Shown here one piece after another: positions 1 through 7,382 of a stretch of DNA of 12,170 bases. How positions within the stretch are numbered: the first letter of the stretch is position 1; each line of letters begins with the position of its first letter. This DNA is from Gp6-AA40 sp050742535 (GTDB lineage: Bacteria; Acidobacteriota; Vicinamibacteria; Vicinamibacterales; UBA2999), in contig JBOGIQ010000172.1 in the NCBI GenBank assembly GCA_050742535.1, positions 1 through 12,170 of the forward strand, given 5' to 3'. The notes beneath the pieces were generated by a model that was not told where the DNA came from, did not search any database, and saw only the letters and a list, made by a program, of their open reading frames with translations. A program made the position numbers and the translations under genes.

Positions 1-670
1 TCCTTCCGCCGCGGGCGTTGGCGTGGCAGGCCGTGCAGGTGCCCTTGTCGATGCGCCGTGCCCGTTCGGCGGTTTCGAGATTGCGCCCGCCCAGCAGATC
101 GATGGTCCATACGAGCACTGGACAGCCAGCCGCCTCCACCCGCTTGACGAGGCGCTCAGTGCTGTCCCACGTATTCGGCATGTAGAGCTGATACCAGGGC
201 GCCGTGCCGAGCGCGCGGCCCACCTCTTCGACGGGTGTGGATGTCGCCGTCGACAGCACCTGCACGGTGTTCTTCGCGCGCGCGGCGCGGGCAACTGCCA
301 ACTCGCCTTCGGCGTGGAACATGCGGTGGCCGCCGACGGGGCAGAGAAAGATCGGCGTGGCCCACGTGCTGCCGAACACCTCGATTGACGTGTCGATCTT
401 GCTGACGTCCACGAGCCGCCTCGGCCGCAGCTGAAAGCGTGCAAATCCCTCGCGGTTTCTCTTGACCGTCAGGTCGTCATCGACGCCCGACGCCATATAG
501 CCCCAGTGAGCAGGCGAGAGTACGCGCCGCGCCGCTTCTTCGAAATCCATCACGGTGAGGATGTCTGCCGCGTTCGACGCCGTCGCGGATTGCTGGGCCC
601 ATGCAGCCGCGGCGAACAGGGGACTGGCGGCGAGGAACTGGAGGAATGCGCGTCTATCCGGCGGAATCAT
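1..670 (-). CDS. Tat-exported FMN-dependent alpha-hydroxy acid dehydrogenase/oxidase, partial (C-terminal part off the left edge)
   Basis: The frame is open from ATG 670 to the left edge (about 223 residues visible). This family oxidises 2-hydroxy acids such as lactate, glycolate or mandelate to 2-oxo acids in an FMN TIM barrel. Residues 5-26 (DRRAFLQ then a hydrophobic run ending AWA) form a twin-arginine-type signal peptide, so the enzyme is probably folded with FMN in the cytoplasm and then exported. Family landmarks follow in order: WGYMASGVDDD (about 50-60, the active-site Tyr region), FLCPVGG, TVQVLSTATST, PWYQLYM and VWTIDLLGGRN. The catalytic His/Arg of the C-terminal half lie outside the window. 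Just after VWTIDLLGGRN is CTACH (212-216), which fits a c-type haem attachment site. The gene follows cobT by 65 bp on the same strand with a palindromic repeat between. TACAAT at 685-680 could be a -10 element giving a nearly leaderless mRNA; no clear Shine-Dalgarno sequence is seen. The substrate cannot be told. Confidence 0.85.
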   Translation of the reverse strand, partial: MIPPDRRAFLQFLAASPLFAAAAWAQQSATASNAADILTVMDFEEAARRVLSPAHWGYMASGVDDDLTVKRNREGFARFQLRPRRLVDVSKIDTSIEVFGSTWATPIFLCPVGGHRMFHAEGELAVARAARAKNTVQVLSTATSTPVEEVGRALGTAPWYQLYMPNTWDSTERLVKRVEAAGCPVLVWTIDLLGGRNLETAERARRIDKGTCTACHANARGGR

Positions 671-692
671 TCGCCGCGGATTGTACGCTAGA

Positions 693-746
693 GGTCCGCC
701 TGAAGGCGGACACTACGAGTACGTAGTGTCCGGCTTTAGCCGGACC
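693..746. repeat. Paired REP-like palindrome (two hairpins head to head)
   Basis: Two short hairpins face each other. The left one is GTCCGCC-TGAA-GGCGGAC (694-711); the right one (728-745), read on the minus strand, is GTCCGGC-TAAA-GCCGGAC. Both have 7-bp stems and 4-base loops, and each is followed on its own strand by ACTACG, so the joint 712-727 is itself near-palindromic. The left unit (693-717) is repeated exactly, inverted, at 10375-10399. The cobT stop codon lies in the right hairpin. The element may act as a terminator or mRNA 3' stabiliser between cobT and the downstream dehydrogenase gene. Confidence 0.85.
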
Positions 747-2364
747 CAAGCAGCGCCATCAGCTTCGTGGTCAATGCCGGACCGAGATCATCGATTCTGG
801 CGATGCGGGTGGCGTTGCGGTAGAAGCGCGACACGTCGTGCCCGATGCCGATCGCCGCGAGCTGCACCGGCGAGCGTGCCTCGATGTCGTCGATCACGTG
901 ACGCAGGTGCGCATCCAGATAGTCATAGCCGTTGGCGGCAAGCGTGGCTTCGTCGGTCGGCATGCCATCGGAGACGACGACCAGGATGCGCCGCTTCTCG
1001 CTGCGGGCAAGCAGCCGCCGGTGAGCCCACGCCAGCGCCTCGCCGTCGATGTTCTCCTTCAGCTCCTCATCGCGCACGAACAGGCCGAGGCCGGCGCGGG
1101 CGCGGCGCCACGGGACATCCGCACCTTTGATGACGATGTGCTCCAGCGCGTTGAGCCTCCCCGGGTGCTCCGGATAGCCCGCCGCCGCCCATTCGCGACC
1201 CGGCTCGCCTCCGTCCCACTCGCGCGTCGTGAAGCCGAGCACTTCGCACGTGACGTTGCACCGCTCGAGCACCCGAACGAAGATTTCGACCGTCAACGCC
1301 GCGATCTGCATCGGCCTCCCGCGCATCGAACCGGAGTGGTCGATCAGCAACGTGACGACGGTGCTCGGAAACGGCGATTCGGTTTCCTCCTTGAACGGAC
1401 GAATGACGCCGCGGCTGGCGATCATCGGCGCCAGGCGCGAGGCATCGAGCAGGCCCTCGTCGCGGTCGAATCGCCATTCGCGCACCTGGCGGGCCATCAG
1501 CACACGGAGGAGTTTTTTCGCCAGCCGCGCCACCGTCGTGCGCGTGGCGCTCAGCTCGGCGTCCAGCTTTCGCCGCAGCTGCTCGAGCTCGTCGCGGCTG
1601 GCCAGCGTGGCGGCGTTGACCACCCGGTCGTGCGCGGTCGTGAACACCCGATAGCTGATCTCCGGGCCCGTCGGCTCGACCACGGCTCCGGCCGGTGACG
1701 CGCCGTCGTCGGTGCCGGTCTGCACCGCCGGTTCCTTTGGAGCACCGCGACCTGCCGCCCCGACCGGACTCTCATACCGCCCGCGACGCTGATACTTGTC
1801 GATAGAGCGCAGCGGCAGCGTAAACGTCTGGTCCGTCGCGGCCTTGGCCGCCTCGCGCTGAACGTGACTCCGCGCCGCGCGCACCCATGCGGCGGCCGCT
1901 TCGGCGAACCGCGTCTGATCGCGCGCACGATCGCGCAGGCCCGCGAGGTCTTCGAGCAGGTGCTGTGGCAGCGTTGTTCTGACGCGCGCCGTCAGCGCGC
2001 CTTTCTCCTTCGGCGCCGGCTGACCGCTGAGAACCTCGAACGCGAGCCAGCGCACGCCGTCGTCATCAGCGCCCGGATGCGCCACCAGATTCCGCGCGAT
2101 GCCCGGGAGCCATTGCGCGCCGAGCGCATCGAGGCGGGCTTGCTCGACGGCGTCGAACAGATCGGCCTCGGTCTCGTCCGGCCGGTACCGGTGGTGCACC
2201 GCGGCATCATGAAAACGGCGCTGCAGGACGACGCGGTCCGCGAAAGCACGGAGTCCGCTGTGAGTCGCGGCGTTGGATTGCGCGAGGAGCGCGTCGGCGT
2301 CGTCGACGCCGCCAAGCGCGCGGGCGCAGGCGGCGACGGCGCGAAGGCGGCTTGAATCGTTCAC
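736..2364 (-). CDS. cobT: Aerobic cobaltochelatase subunit CobT (VWA domain)
   Basis: 542 residues. CobT pairs with the AAA+ ATPase CobS, and the CobST complex drives CobN to insert cobalt into hydrogenobyrinic acid a,c-diamide in cobalamin synthesis. The N-terminal helical part (1-180) is followed by a short linker (about 185-240), a CobT-type segment YRVFTTAHDRVVNA..ELEQLRRKLD (about 243-275), and a C-terminal VWA domain with a complete MIDAS motif DHSGS (Asp342, Ser344, Ser346) and SDGMPTDE (Asp466). It is shorter than the roughly 630-residue proteobacterial CobT because the acidic linker is almost absent. The start is GTG 2364; an in-frame TGA lies a few codons upstream and no nearby downstream start exists. 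GGAAGA abuts the start codon, too close for a good Shine-Dalgarno sequence. The start lies in one arm of an inverted repeat and the stop in a REP hairpin. cobS lies upstream on the same strand. Confidence 0.88.
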   Translation of the reverse strand: MNDSSRLRAVAACARALGGVDDADALLAQSNAATHSGLRAFADRVVLQRRFHDAAVHHRYRPDETEADLFDAVEQARLDALGAQWLPGIARNLVAHPGADDDGVRWLAFEVLSGQPAPKEKGALTARVRTTLPQHLLEDLAGLRDRARDQTRFAEAAAAWVRAARSHVQREAAKAATDQTFTLPLRSIDKYQRRGRYESPVGAAGRGAPKEPAVQTGTDDGASPAGAVVEPTGPEISYRVFTTAHDRVVNAATLASRDELEQLRRKLDAELSATRTTVARLAKKLLRVLMARQVREWRFDRDEGLLDASRLAPMIASRGVIRPFKEETESPFPSTVVTLLIDHSGSMRGRPMQIAALTVEIFVRVLERCNVTCEVLGFTTREWDGGEPGREWAAAGYPEHPGRLNALEHIVIKGADVPWRRARAGLGLFVRDEELKENIDGEALAWAHRRLLARSEKRRILVVVSDGMPTDEATLAANGYDYLDAHLRHVIDDIEARSPVQLAAIGIGHDVSRFYRNATRIARIDDLGPALTTKLMALLGSG

Positions 2365-2550
2365 TCTTCCGGGTTCCCGCTTCTCGGTTCGTGTTCAATG
2401 TTCGGTTCGGCGTTCGACGTTCGGACGTTCGAGTGCTCAGAACGGTTCACAATGATCGGCGCTGCACGGTCGCGAACGCGGAACCACGAACACTGAACAT
2501 CGAACCGAACCAGAACACGAACCGGGAACCGGGCACCAGGAAGAGTGAAC
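2359..2550. repeat. Long imperfect inverted repeat with GTTCG-rich arms between cobS and cobT
   Basis: The 211-bp cobS-cobT gap is mostly one inverted repeat. The left arm (about 2359-2422) and the reverse complement of the right arm (about 2487-2550) both begin GTTCACTCTTCC, both carry CGGTTCGTGTTC and then GTTCGGTTCG, and align over about 63 bases with roughly ten mismatches and one short gap. Inner parts are rich in GTTCG pentamers. The left arm includes the GTG start of cobT. No open frame with protein-like content occurs here. Confidence 0.8.
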
Positions 2551-2575
2551 AGTGGTTCCTTGTTCATTCCACCGT

Positions 2576-3553
2576 TCAGTCCAGGTCCCGTCCGATGGAC
2601 CGTTGGTAGTACTCGGCGACGATCGCGCGCTCGTCTTCGTCGCAGCGGTTCAGAAAGGTCAGCTTGAAGGCGAGGGCGATGTCGTGGAACAGCGTGGCGT
2701 TCTCGGCCCATGTGACGACGGTGCGCGGCGACATGACGGTCGAGAGATCGCCATCGGCGAACCCTCGTCGCGTGAGGTTGGCCAGGGCCACCATGGCGCC
2801 GACCTGTTCGCGTCCGCCCGCCGTGCGGTATTCCGGGCAGCGGGCGAGCACGACGTCGACTTCGCGGTCGTGCGCCAGATAGTTCAGCGTGACGACGATG
2901 TTCCAGCGGTCCATCTGTCCCTGGTTGAGCGGCTGCGTCCCGTGGTAGAGGCCCGTGGCGTCGCCGAGGCCGACCGTGTTTGCCGTGGCGAACAGCCGGA
3001 ACGCGGGGTGCGGCTCGATGACGCGGCTCTGATCCAGCAGCGTCAGACGTCCTTCGACCTCGAGGATGCGCTGAATCACGAACATCACGTCGGCACGGCC
3101 CGCGTCGTATTCGTCGAAGACGAGCGCGCATGGACGCTGCAGCGACCAGGTCAGGATGCCAGGCTGGAATTCCGTGACCTGACGGCCGTCGCGGATCGCG
3201 ATGGTGTCCTTGCCGATGAGATCCATGCGCGTGACGTGGCCGTCCAGATTCACGCGCACGCACGGCCAGTTCAGTCGCGCCGCGACCTGCTCGACGTGAC
3301 TCGACTTGCCCGTGCCGTGGCGTCCCTGGACCATCACACGCCGGTTGTGCATGAAGCCCGCGAGTAGCGCCAGCGTTGTATCCCGATCGAAAACGTAGTC
3401 CGGGTCCAGCGGCGGCACGTGCTCGTCGACCGACGCGTAGGCTGGTACCTGCAGGTCCGTTTCGATGCGAAAGAGATCGCGCGCGGAGATGGTGATATCA
3501 GGCAAGCCGAGCGGCCCGGCGTCCGGTTGGGGACGATTGGTGGCGGTTTCCAT
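2576..3553 (-). CDS. cobS: Aerobic cobaltochelatase subunit CobS (AAA+ ATPase)
   Basis: 325 residues, close to the usual 325-335 for CobS. It is the ATPase ring subunit of the aerobic cobaltochelatase, working in the cytoplasm with CobT to power metal insertion by CobN. Visible AAA+ features are Walker A GRHGTGKS (77-84), Walker B ALVFDEYD (143-150), a sensor segment FRLFATANT (Asn192), and a CobS-type stretch GQMDRWNIVVTLNYL after it. The N-terminal part with VPAYASVDEHVPPLDPDYVFD also fits CobS. ATG 3553 is chosen because the protein then has normal family length; no strong Shine-Dalgarno sequence precedes it. It is transcribed divergently from the hybrid kinase gene, with 84 bp between the two starts, and is followed by cobT after a 211-bp repeat-bearing gap. 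A general MoxR/VWA-type chaperone pair is the alternative, but the similarity to CobS/CobT over full length makes that less likely. Without cobN in view the substrate remains an inference. Confidence 0.9.
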   Translation of the reverse strand: METATNRPQPDAGPLGLPDITISARDLFRIETDLQVPAYASVDEHVPPLDPDYVFDRDTTLALLAGFMHNRRVMVQGRHGTGKSSHVEQVAARLNWPCVRVNLDGHVTRMDLIGKDTIAIRDGRQVTEFQPGILTWSLQRPCALVFDEYDAGRADVMFVIQRILEVEGRLTLLDQSRVIEPHPAFRLFATANTVGLGDATGLYHGTQPLNQGQMDRWNIVVTLNYLAHDREVDVVLARCPEYRTAGGREQVGAMVALANLTRRGFADGDLSTVMSPRTVVTWAENATLFHDIALAFKLTFLNRCDEDERAIVAEYYQRSIGRDLD

Positions 3554-3578
3554 TGGAAGCTCTAATTATCCGCCACTC

Positions 3579-3592
3579 GAACGATTCGAACG
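3579..3592 (+). repeat. 14-base motif GAACGATTCGAACG upstream of the kinase gene
   Basis: GAACGATTCGAACG occurs here and, in reverse complement, at 9486-9499 upstream of the peroxiredoxin gene. In both places it is followed after two bases by CCGAAC and then, at different distance, by a TATA-type hexamer reading towards the downstream gene. It may be a shared regulatory site or a fragment of the GTTCG-rich dispersed repeat. Confidence 0.5.
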
Positions 3593-3611
3593 ACCCGAAC
3601 GCCTCGAAGGT

Positions 3612-3617
3612 TATAGT
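3612..3617 (+). promoter_or_regulatory. Possible -10 element of the hybrid kinase operon
   Basis: TATAGT lies 20 bases before the ATG in an otherwise GC-rich 84-bp divergent gap. It would start transcription near 3624, leaving a short leader with GAGAGAG (3629-3635) as a weak, closely spaced Shine-Dalgarno sequence. No convincing -35 hexamer is visible, so an activator or other sigma factor is possible. Confidence 0.35.
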
Positions 3618-3637
3618 ACGCTTCGCGCGAGAGAGCG

Positions 3638-6600
3638 ATGACCGTCGAATCCAGCGACGAGCTCGAACCGGAAGCACAGCAGCCGCCCGCGGGCGCGTCC
3701 GGCATATCCATGGTTGTCGGCATCGGTGCCTCGGCCGGCGGCATCAAGGCGCTCAGTCAGTTCTTCGCTCACGTTCCACCCCGCACGCCGATCGCTTACG
3801 TCGTCATCCTCCATCTCTCTCCGGATCACGAGAGCAAGCTTGCCGAAGTCCTGCAGCTGTCGGCGTCGATGCCGGTGCTGCAGGTGCGCCAGACGACGAA
3901 GCTCGAGCCGGCGCACGTGTACGTGGTTCCGCCCAACCAGACGCTGGAAGTCAGCGACGGGACGCTGCGGCTGTTCCCGATGCGCAGCGTCGAAGAACGG
4001 CGCGCGCCCGTTGACATGTTTTTCCGCACGCTGGCGGACGCGTATGGGGCGCGGGCGACGGCCGTCGTGCTCTCCGGTACAGGGCCGAACGGCTCGAGTG
4101 GCCTGAAGAGGATCAAAGAACACGGCGGCCTGACGATCGCTCAGCACACGGACGAAGCCGAATACGGCGACATGCCTCGCAACTCGATCGCCACGGGTCT
4201 GGTGGATTACGTGCTGCCGGTCGCAGATATTCCAGGCCGAATCCTCGCCTACCACGAACGCCTCGAACATGCCCGTGCCGATATCCTCGTCGGCGATCCG
4301 TTCGGTGTCGAGCCAGATCGCGGGACGACGACGGTCGAGACGCTCCGGGCGGCACAAGACTGGCGCGAGGTCCTGCGAGTGCTGCGTCAGCACACCGGGC
4401 AGGACCTTTCGAGCTACAAGGCTCCCACACTGCGCCGCCGGGTCGAACGCCGGCTCAACGTACGCGGCTTGACGACGCTGGCGGAGTACGTGCGTTTGCT
4501 CCGCGAGGATCCCGAGGAGCCGGCGGCGCTGATGCGGGAGCTCCTCATCAGCGTCACGAGTTTCTTCCGGGATCGCGAAGCATTTGCCGCGCTCGAGAAC
4601 CGCGTGATTCCGTTGCTCTTCGAGCGTAAACGCGGCGGCGACCAGGTGCGGGTGTGGTCTGCCGGGTGTGCGACAGGGGAGGAGGCGTACTCGGTGGCCA
4701 TCCTGCTCGCCGAACATTCCGCGTCGCGCATCGACGGGCCGGGCGTTCAGGTCTTCGCCACCGACCTCGACGAGGCCGCACTCGCGCGCGCCCGCGAGGG
4801 GGTGTACACGGATGCTGAAGTCGCGGATATCAGCCCCGAGCGCCAGCAGCGGTTCTTCCAACGCGAGCGCAGGGGGCATCGCGTGCGTCGTGAACTGCGC
4901 GAGATGGTCCTCTTCACGCGCCACAATGTCATGCGCGACGCTCCGTTCTCCCGTCTCGATCTGATTGCGTGCCGCAACCTCCTCATCTACCTGAACAAGC
5001 CGGCGCAGGATCGGCTGATTCAAACGTTTCATTTTTCCCTGCGCCCGGGTGGGTTTCTGTTTCTGGGCACCTCCGAGTCCGCCGATGGTGATCTCGACCT
5101 GTTCCGGCTGCTCGACAAGAATTCGCACGTGTTCGAGAGTCGAACGGTGTCGCCGCGTCCGTTGCTGCCGATCGCCGATCGTTCCTTGTCCTCAACGCCT
5201 GCACTCCACCGAGTGCCGGAGCCCGAACTGCCCCCCGAACGTATTTCGAGCGGCGAGCTTCACCTGCGGCTGCTCGAAGCGTACGGCCCGCCGTCATTCG
5301 TGGTGAACGAGGATCACGTGCTGATCCATGCGTCGCCTCAGGCAACCAGATTCCTGCAGATGCCGCCGGGCGAACCGTCGCGCGACATTCTGCGCGTTGT
5401 CATTCCCGAGCTGCGGGCGGATTTGCGCACCGCGCTGTACCTCGCTGCCCAGGAACGGACACCGGTGGAGATAGGGGGCGTCACCCTGGCGAATCCCGCC
5501 GAGAAGCAGCAGTTGACGATCCAGGTCAAACCGTCGCTGCGCGACGACGACCCCCATCGGGGGTATTTCCTGGTGCTCCTGCGCGAAGACGCGCAGTTGG
5601 CACCGCAGGATGCCGGCGATCCCTCGTTGCACTTGCGGAGTCCGGCTGAACCGGAGTCTCGCCGGCTCGAGGACGAACTCCAGTACCTCAAATCGCAGCT
5701 GCGCCTGACGATCGAGAAGTACGAGACGCAGGCCGAAGAGGCGCGCGCCGCCAACGAGGAACTGCAGGCGATCAATGAGGAGCTTCGGTCGGCCGCTGAA
5801 GAACTCGAGACGAGCAAGGAAGAGCTGCAGTCGCTGAACGAGGAACTGACGACCGTCAACCAGGAGCTGAAGATCAAGATCGACGAGCTCGGTCTGACCA
5901 ACAACGACTTTCAGAACCTGATCAACTCGACGGACATCGGCACCATCTTCCTCGATCGGCTGCTGCGGGTGAAGTTATACACGCCGTCGGCGCAGGAGAT
6001 CTTCAACCTCCTGCCGACCGATGTCGGGCGCAAGCTGTCGGACATTACCAGCCGCCTGCAGTTCGACCGTCTGCAGGACGACATCGTGCAGGTGCTCGAC
6101 ACGCTGCAGACCGTCGAGCGGCAGGTGGAGACGCGAGAAGGCCGCCAGTTCATCATGCGCGTTCTGCCGTATCGGACGCTGGACGATCGCATCGACGGCG
6201 TGTCGCTGACATTCCACGACGTCACCGACTGGCGGCTGGCCGAACTACGGGTCCGCGCCAGCGAGGAGCGACTGCGCTTTCTGGTCGAAAAGGCGCTGGA
6301 CTACGCCATCTTCACGATGAAGGACGACGGCCGCATCGACTCGTGGAACCCCGGCGCCGAGCGGATGTTTGGATATCGCGCGGACGAGATCAACGGCCAG
6401 GACGCCGCCGTCCTGTTCACGCCGGAAGATCGGGAACAGGGTGTCCCGCAGCACGAGTTCGAGACCGCCCGCATGACCGGTCGGGCCAGCGACGAGCGGT
6501 GGCACATCCGCAAGGATGGCACGCGTCTCTATTGCAACGGCGTCATGACGCGACTGGGCGAGGGAGTGAATGTGGGTTTTGCGAAAATCGTTCGCGACCT

Positions 6601-7381
6601 GACGTCGCAGCGCGAGGCGCAGACCACTCTGCAACGGTCTCACGATCAGCTCGAGGTTCGAGTCGGCGAACGTACCGCGGAACTGCAGGCTGAAGCCGGG
6701 AGGCGTGCCAATGCCCTGGAGCACGTGACCCTGCTGCGCGCCCTCGTTACGGCGCAGGAGGACGAGCGCGCACGGATCGCGCGCGACCTGCACGATCAAC
6801 TGGGTCAGCAGATCACGGCGCTCCGGCTGGCACTGGAACGCCATCGTGAGTCACACCCTGTGGGCGGTCAGGCTGAGGACCTGGACAAGGCGCTGGCGCT
6901 CGCCCGGAGCATCGATTCCGAGGTCGACTTCCTCGCCTGGGAACTGCGTCCAGCGGCGCTCGATGATCTGGGGCTGGCAGCTGTGCTGCCTCGGTTCCTG
7001 AACGAATGGTCGGCGCATTACGGCGTGAGAATGAACTTCCAGACAACGGGAACCGTGCCGCCCCGGCTGTCGCCAGAGGCGGAGACGACGTTCTACCGGA
7101 TCACGCAGGAAGCACTGACCAACGTCGTCAAGCACGCGCGTGCGACGAGAGTGGACGTCGTGCTCGAAGGGCAGCGTGCGATCGTCACGCTCGTCATCGA
7201 AGACGACGGTATCGGGTTCGAGCCGTCGGCGGTCGACAAGGCGACCGGCATTGGCCTGCTCGGCATGCACGAGCGCGCCGCGCTGATTGGCGCGACCGTG
7301 CAGGTGGAATCGGCGACCGGCAGGGGCACGACGATTTATCTGCGGTATCCCGTTGTCGGTTCGACACCGGGGGGGGAATAA
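3638..7381 (+). CDS. Hybrid CheB-CheR-PAS-PAS sensor histidine kinase (HisKA_3 type)
   Basis: 1247 residues, no evident membrane segments. Domains in order: CheB-like methylesterase (about 24-210; GASAGG Ser32, His59), CheR-like SAM methyltransferase (about 240-505; WSAGCATGEEAYS for SAM binding and CRNLLIYL), a PAS-like region (about 545-650), a long Glu-rich coiled coil (about 674-753, repeated EEL heptads), PAS_10 (about 754-868), a second PAS (about 872-990), then HisKA_3 with ARDLHDQLGQ (His1052) and HATPase_c (Asn1162, DDGIGF 1189-1194, GIGLLGMHER). The expected action is cytosolic sensing through PAS, autophosphorylation on His1052, and transfer to the NarL-type regulator one base downstream. 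The CheB third catalytic position, normally Asp, is Asn151 (GTGPNGSSG), so esterase activity is doubtful. No receiver domain is fused. The N-terminal 24 residues are acidic; Met25 is an alternative start. The gene may also serve a non-chemotaxis role, as no che or receptor genes are near. Confidence 0.93.
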   Translation: MTVESSDELEPEAQQPPAGASGISMVVGIGASAGGIKALSQFFAHVPPRTPIAYVVILHLSPDHESKLAEVLQLSASMPVLQVRQTTKLEPAHVYVVPPNQTLEVSDGTLRLFPMRSVEERRAPVDMFFRTLADAYGARATAVVLSGTGPNGSSGLKRIKEHGGLTIAQHTDEAEYGDMPRNSIATGLVDYVLPVADIPGRILAYHERLEHARADILVGDPFGVEPDRGTTTVETLRAAQDWREVLRVLRQHTGQDLSSYKAPTLRRRVERRLNVRGLTTLAEYVRLLREDPEEPAALMRELLISVTSFFRDREAFAALENRVIPLLFERKRGGDQVRVWSAGCATGEEAYSVAILLAEHSASRIDGPGVQVFATDLDEAALARAREGVYTDAEVADISPERQQRFFQRERRGHRVRRELREMVLFTRHNVMRDAPFSRLDLIACRNLLIYLNKPAQDRLIQTFHFSLRPGGFLFLGTSESADGDLDLFRLLDKNSHVFESRTVSPRPLLPIADRSLSSTPALHRVPEPELPPERISSGELHLRLLEAYGPPSFVVNEDHVLIHASPQATRFLQMPPGEPSRDILRVVIPELRADLRTALYLAAQERTPVEIGGVTLANPAEKQQLTIQVKPSLRDDDPHRGYFLVLLREDAQLAPQDAGDPSLHLRSPAEPESRRLEDELQYLKSQLRLTIEKYETQAEEARAANEELQAINEELRSAAEELETSKEELQSLNEELTTVNQELKIKIDELGLTNNDFQNLINSTDIGTIFLDRLLRVKLYTPSAQEIFNLLPTDVGRKLSDITSRLQFDRLQDDIVQVLDTLQTVERQVETREGRQFIMRVLPYRTLDDRIDGVSLTFHDVTDWRLAELRVRASEERLRFLVEKALDYAIFTMKDDGRIDSWNPGAERMFGYRADEINGQDAAVLFTPEDREQGVPQHEFETARMTGRASDERWHIRKDGTRLYCNGVMTRLGEGVNVGFAKIVRDLTSQREAQTTLQRSHDQLEVRVGERTAELQAEAGRRANALEHVTLLRALVTAQEDERARIARDLHDQLGQQITALRLALERHRESHPVGGQAEDLDKALALARSIDSEVDFLAWELRPAALDDLGLAAVLPRFLNEWSAHYGVRMNFQTTGTVPPRLSPEAETTFYRITQEALTNVVKHARATRVDVVLEGQRAIVTLVIEDDGIGFEPSAVDKATGIGLLGMHERAALIGATVQVESATGRGTTIYLRYPVVGSTPGGE

Positions 7382-7382
7382 G

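Noticed and set aside
23..691. Short plus-strand open frames opposite the dehydrogenase
   Set aside because: They are antisense to a frame with a signal peptide and several flavoenzyme motifs and encode low-complexity Arg/Ala-rich products.
838..1698. A 286-codon open frame on the plus strand opposite cobT
   Set aside because: The minus-strand frame encodes a complete VWA domain with MIDAS residues; the plus-strand product is Arg/His-rich without motifs.
2576..3553. CobS/CobT read as a general MoxR/VWA chaperone pair
   Set aside because: Both proteins resemble cobaltochelatase subunits over most of their length, including the segments outside the ATPase and VWA motifs; kept only as an alternative.
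3554..3637. A cobalamin riboswitch before cobS
   Set aside because: The divergent gap is only 84 bp, too short for the roughly 200-base element, and no B12-box-like sequence was seen.
3611..5128. A 505-codon open frame on the minus strand opposite the CheB/CheR half of the kinase
   Set aside because: It lies antisense to a frame with unmistakable CheB and CheR motifs, has an Arg/Glu/Leu-rich composition with no recognisable domain, and long antisense frames are expected at this GC content.
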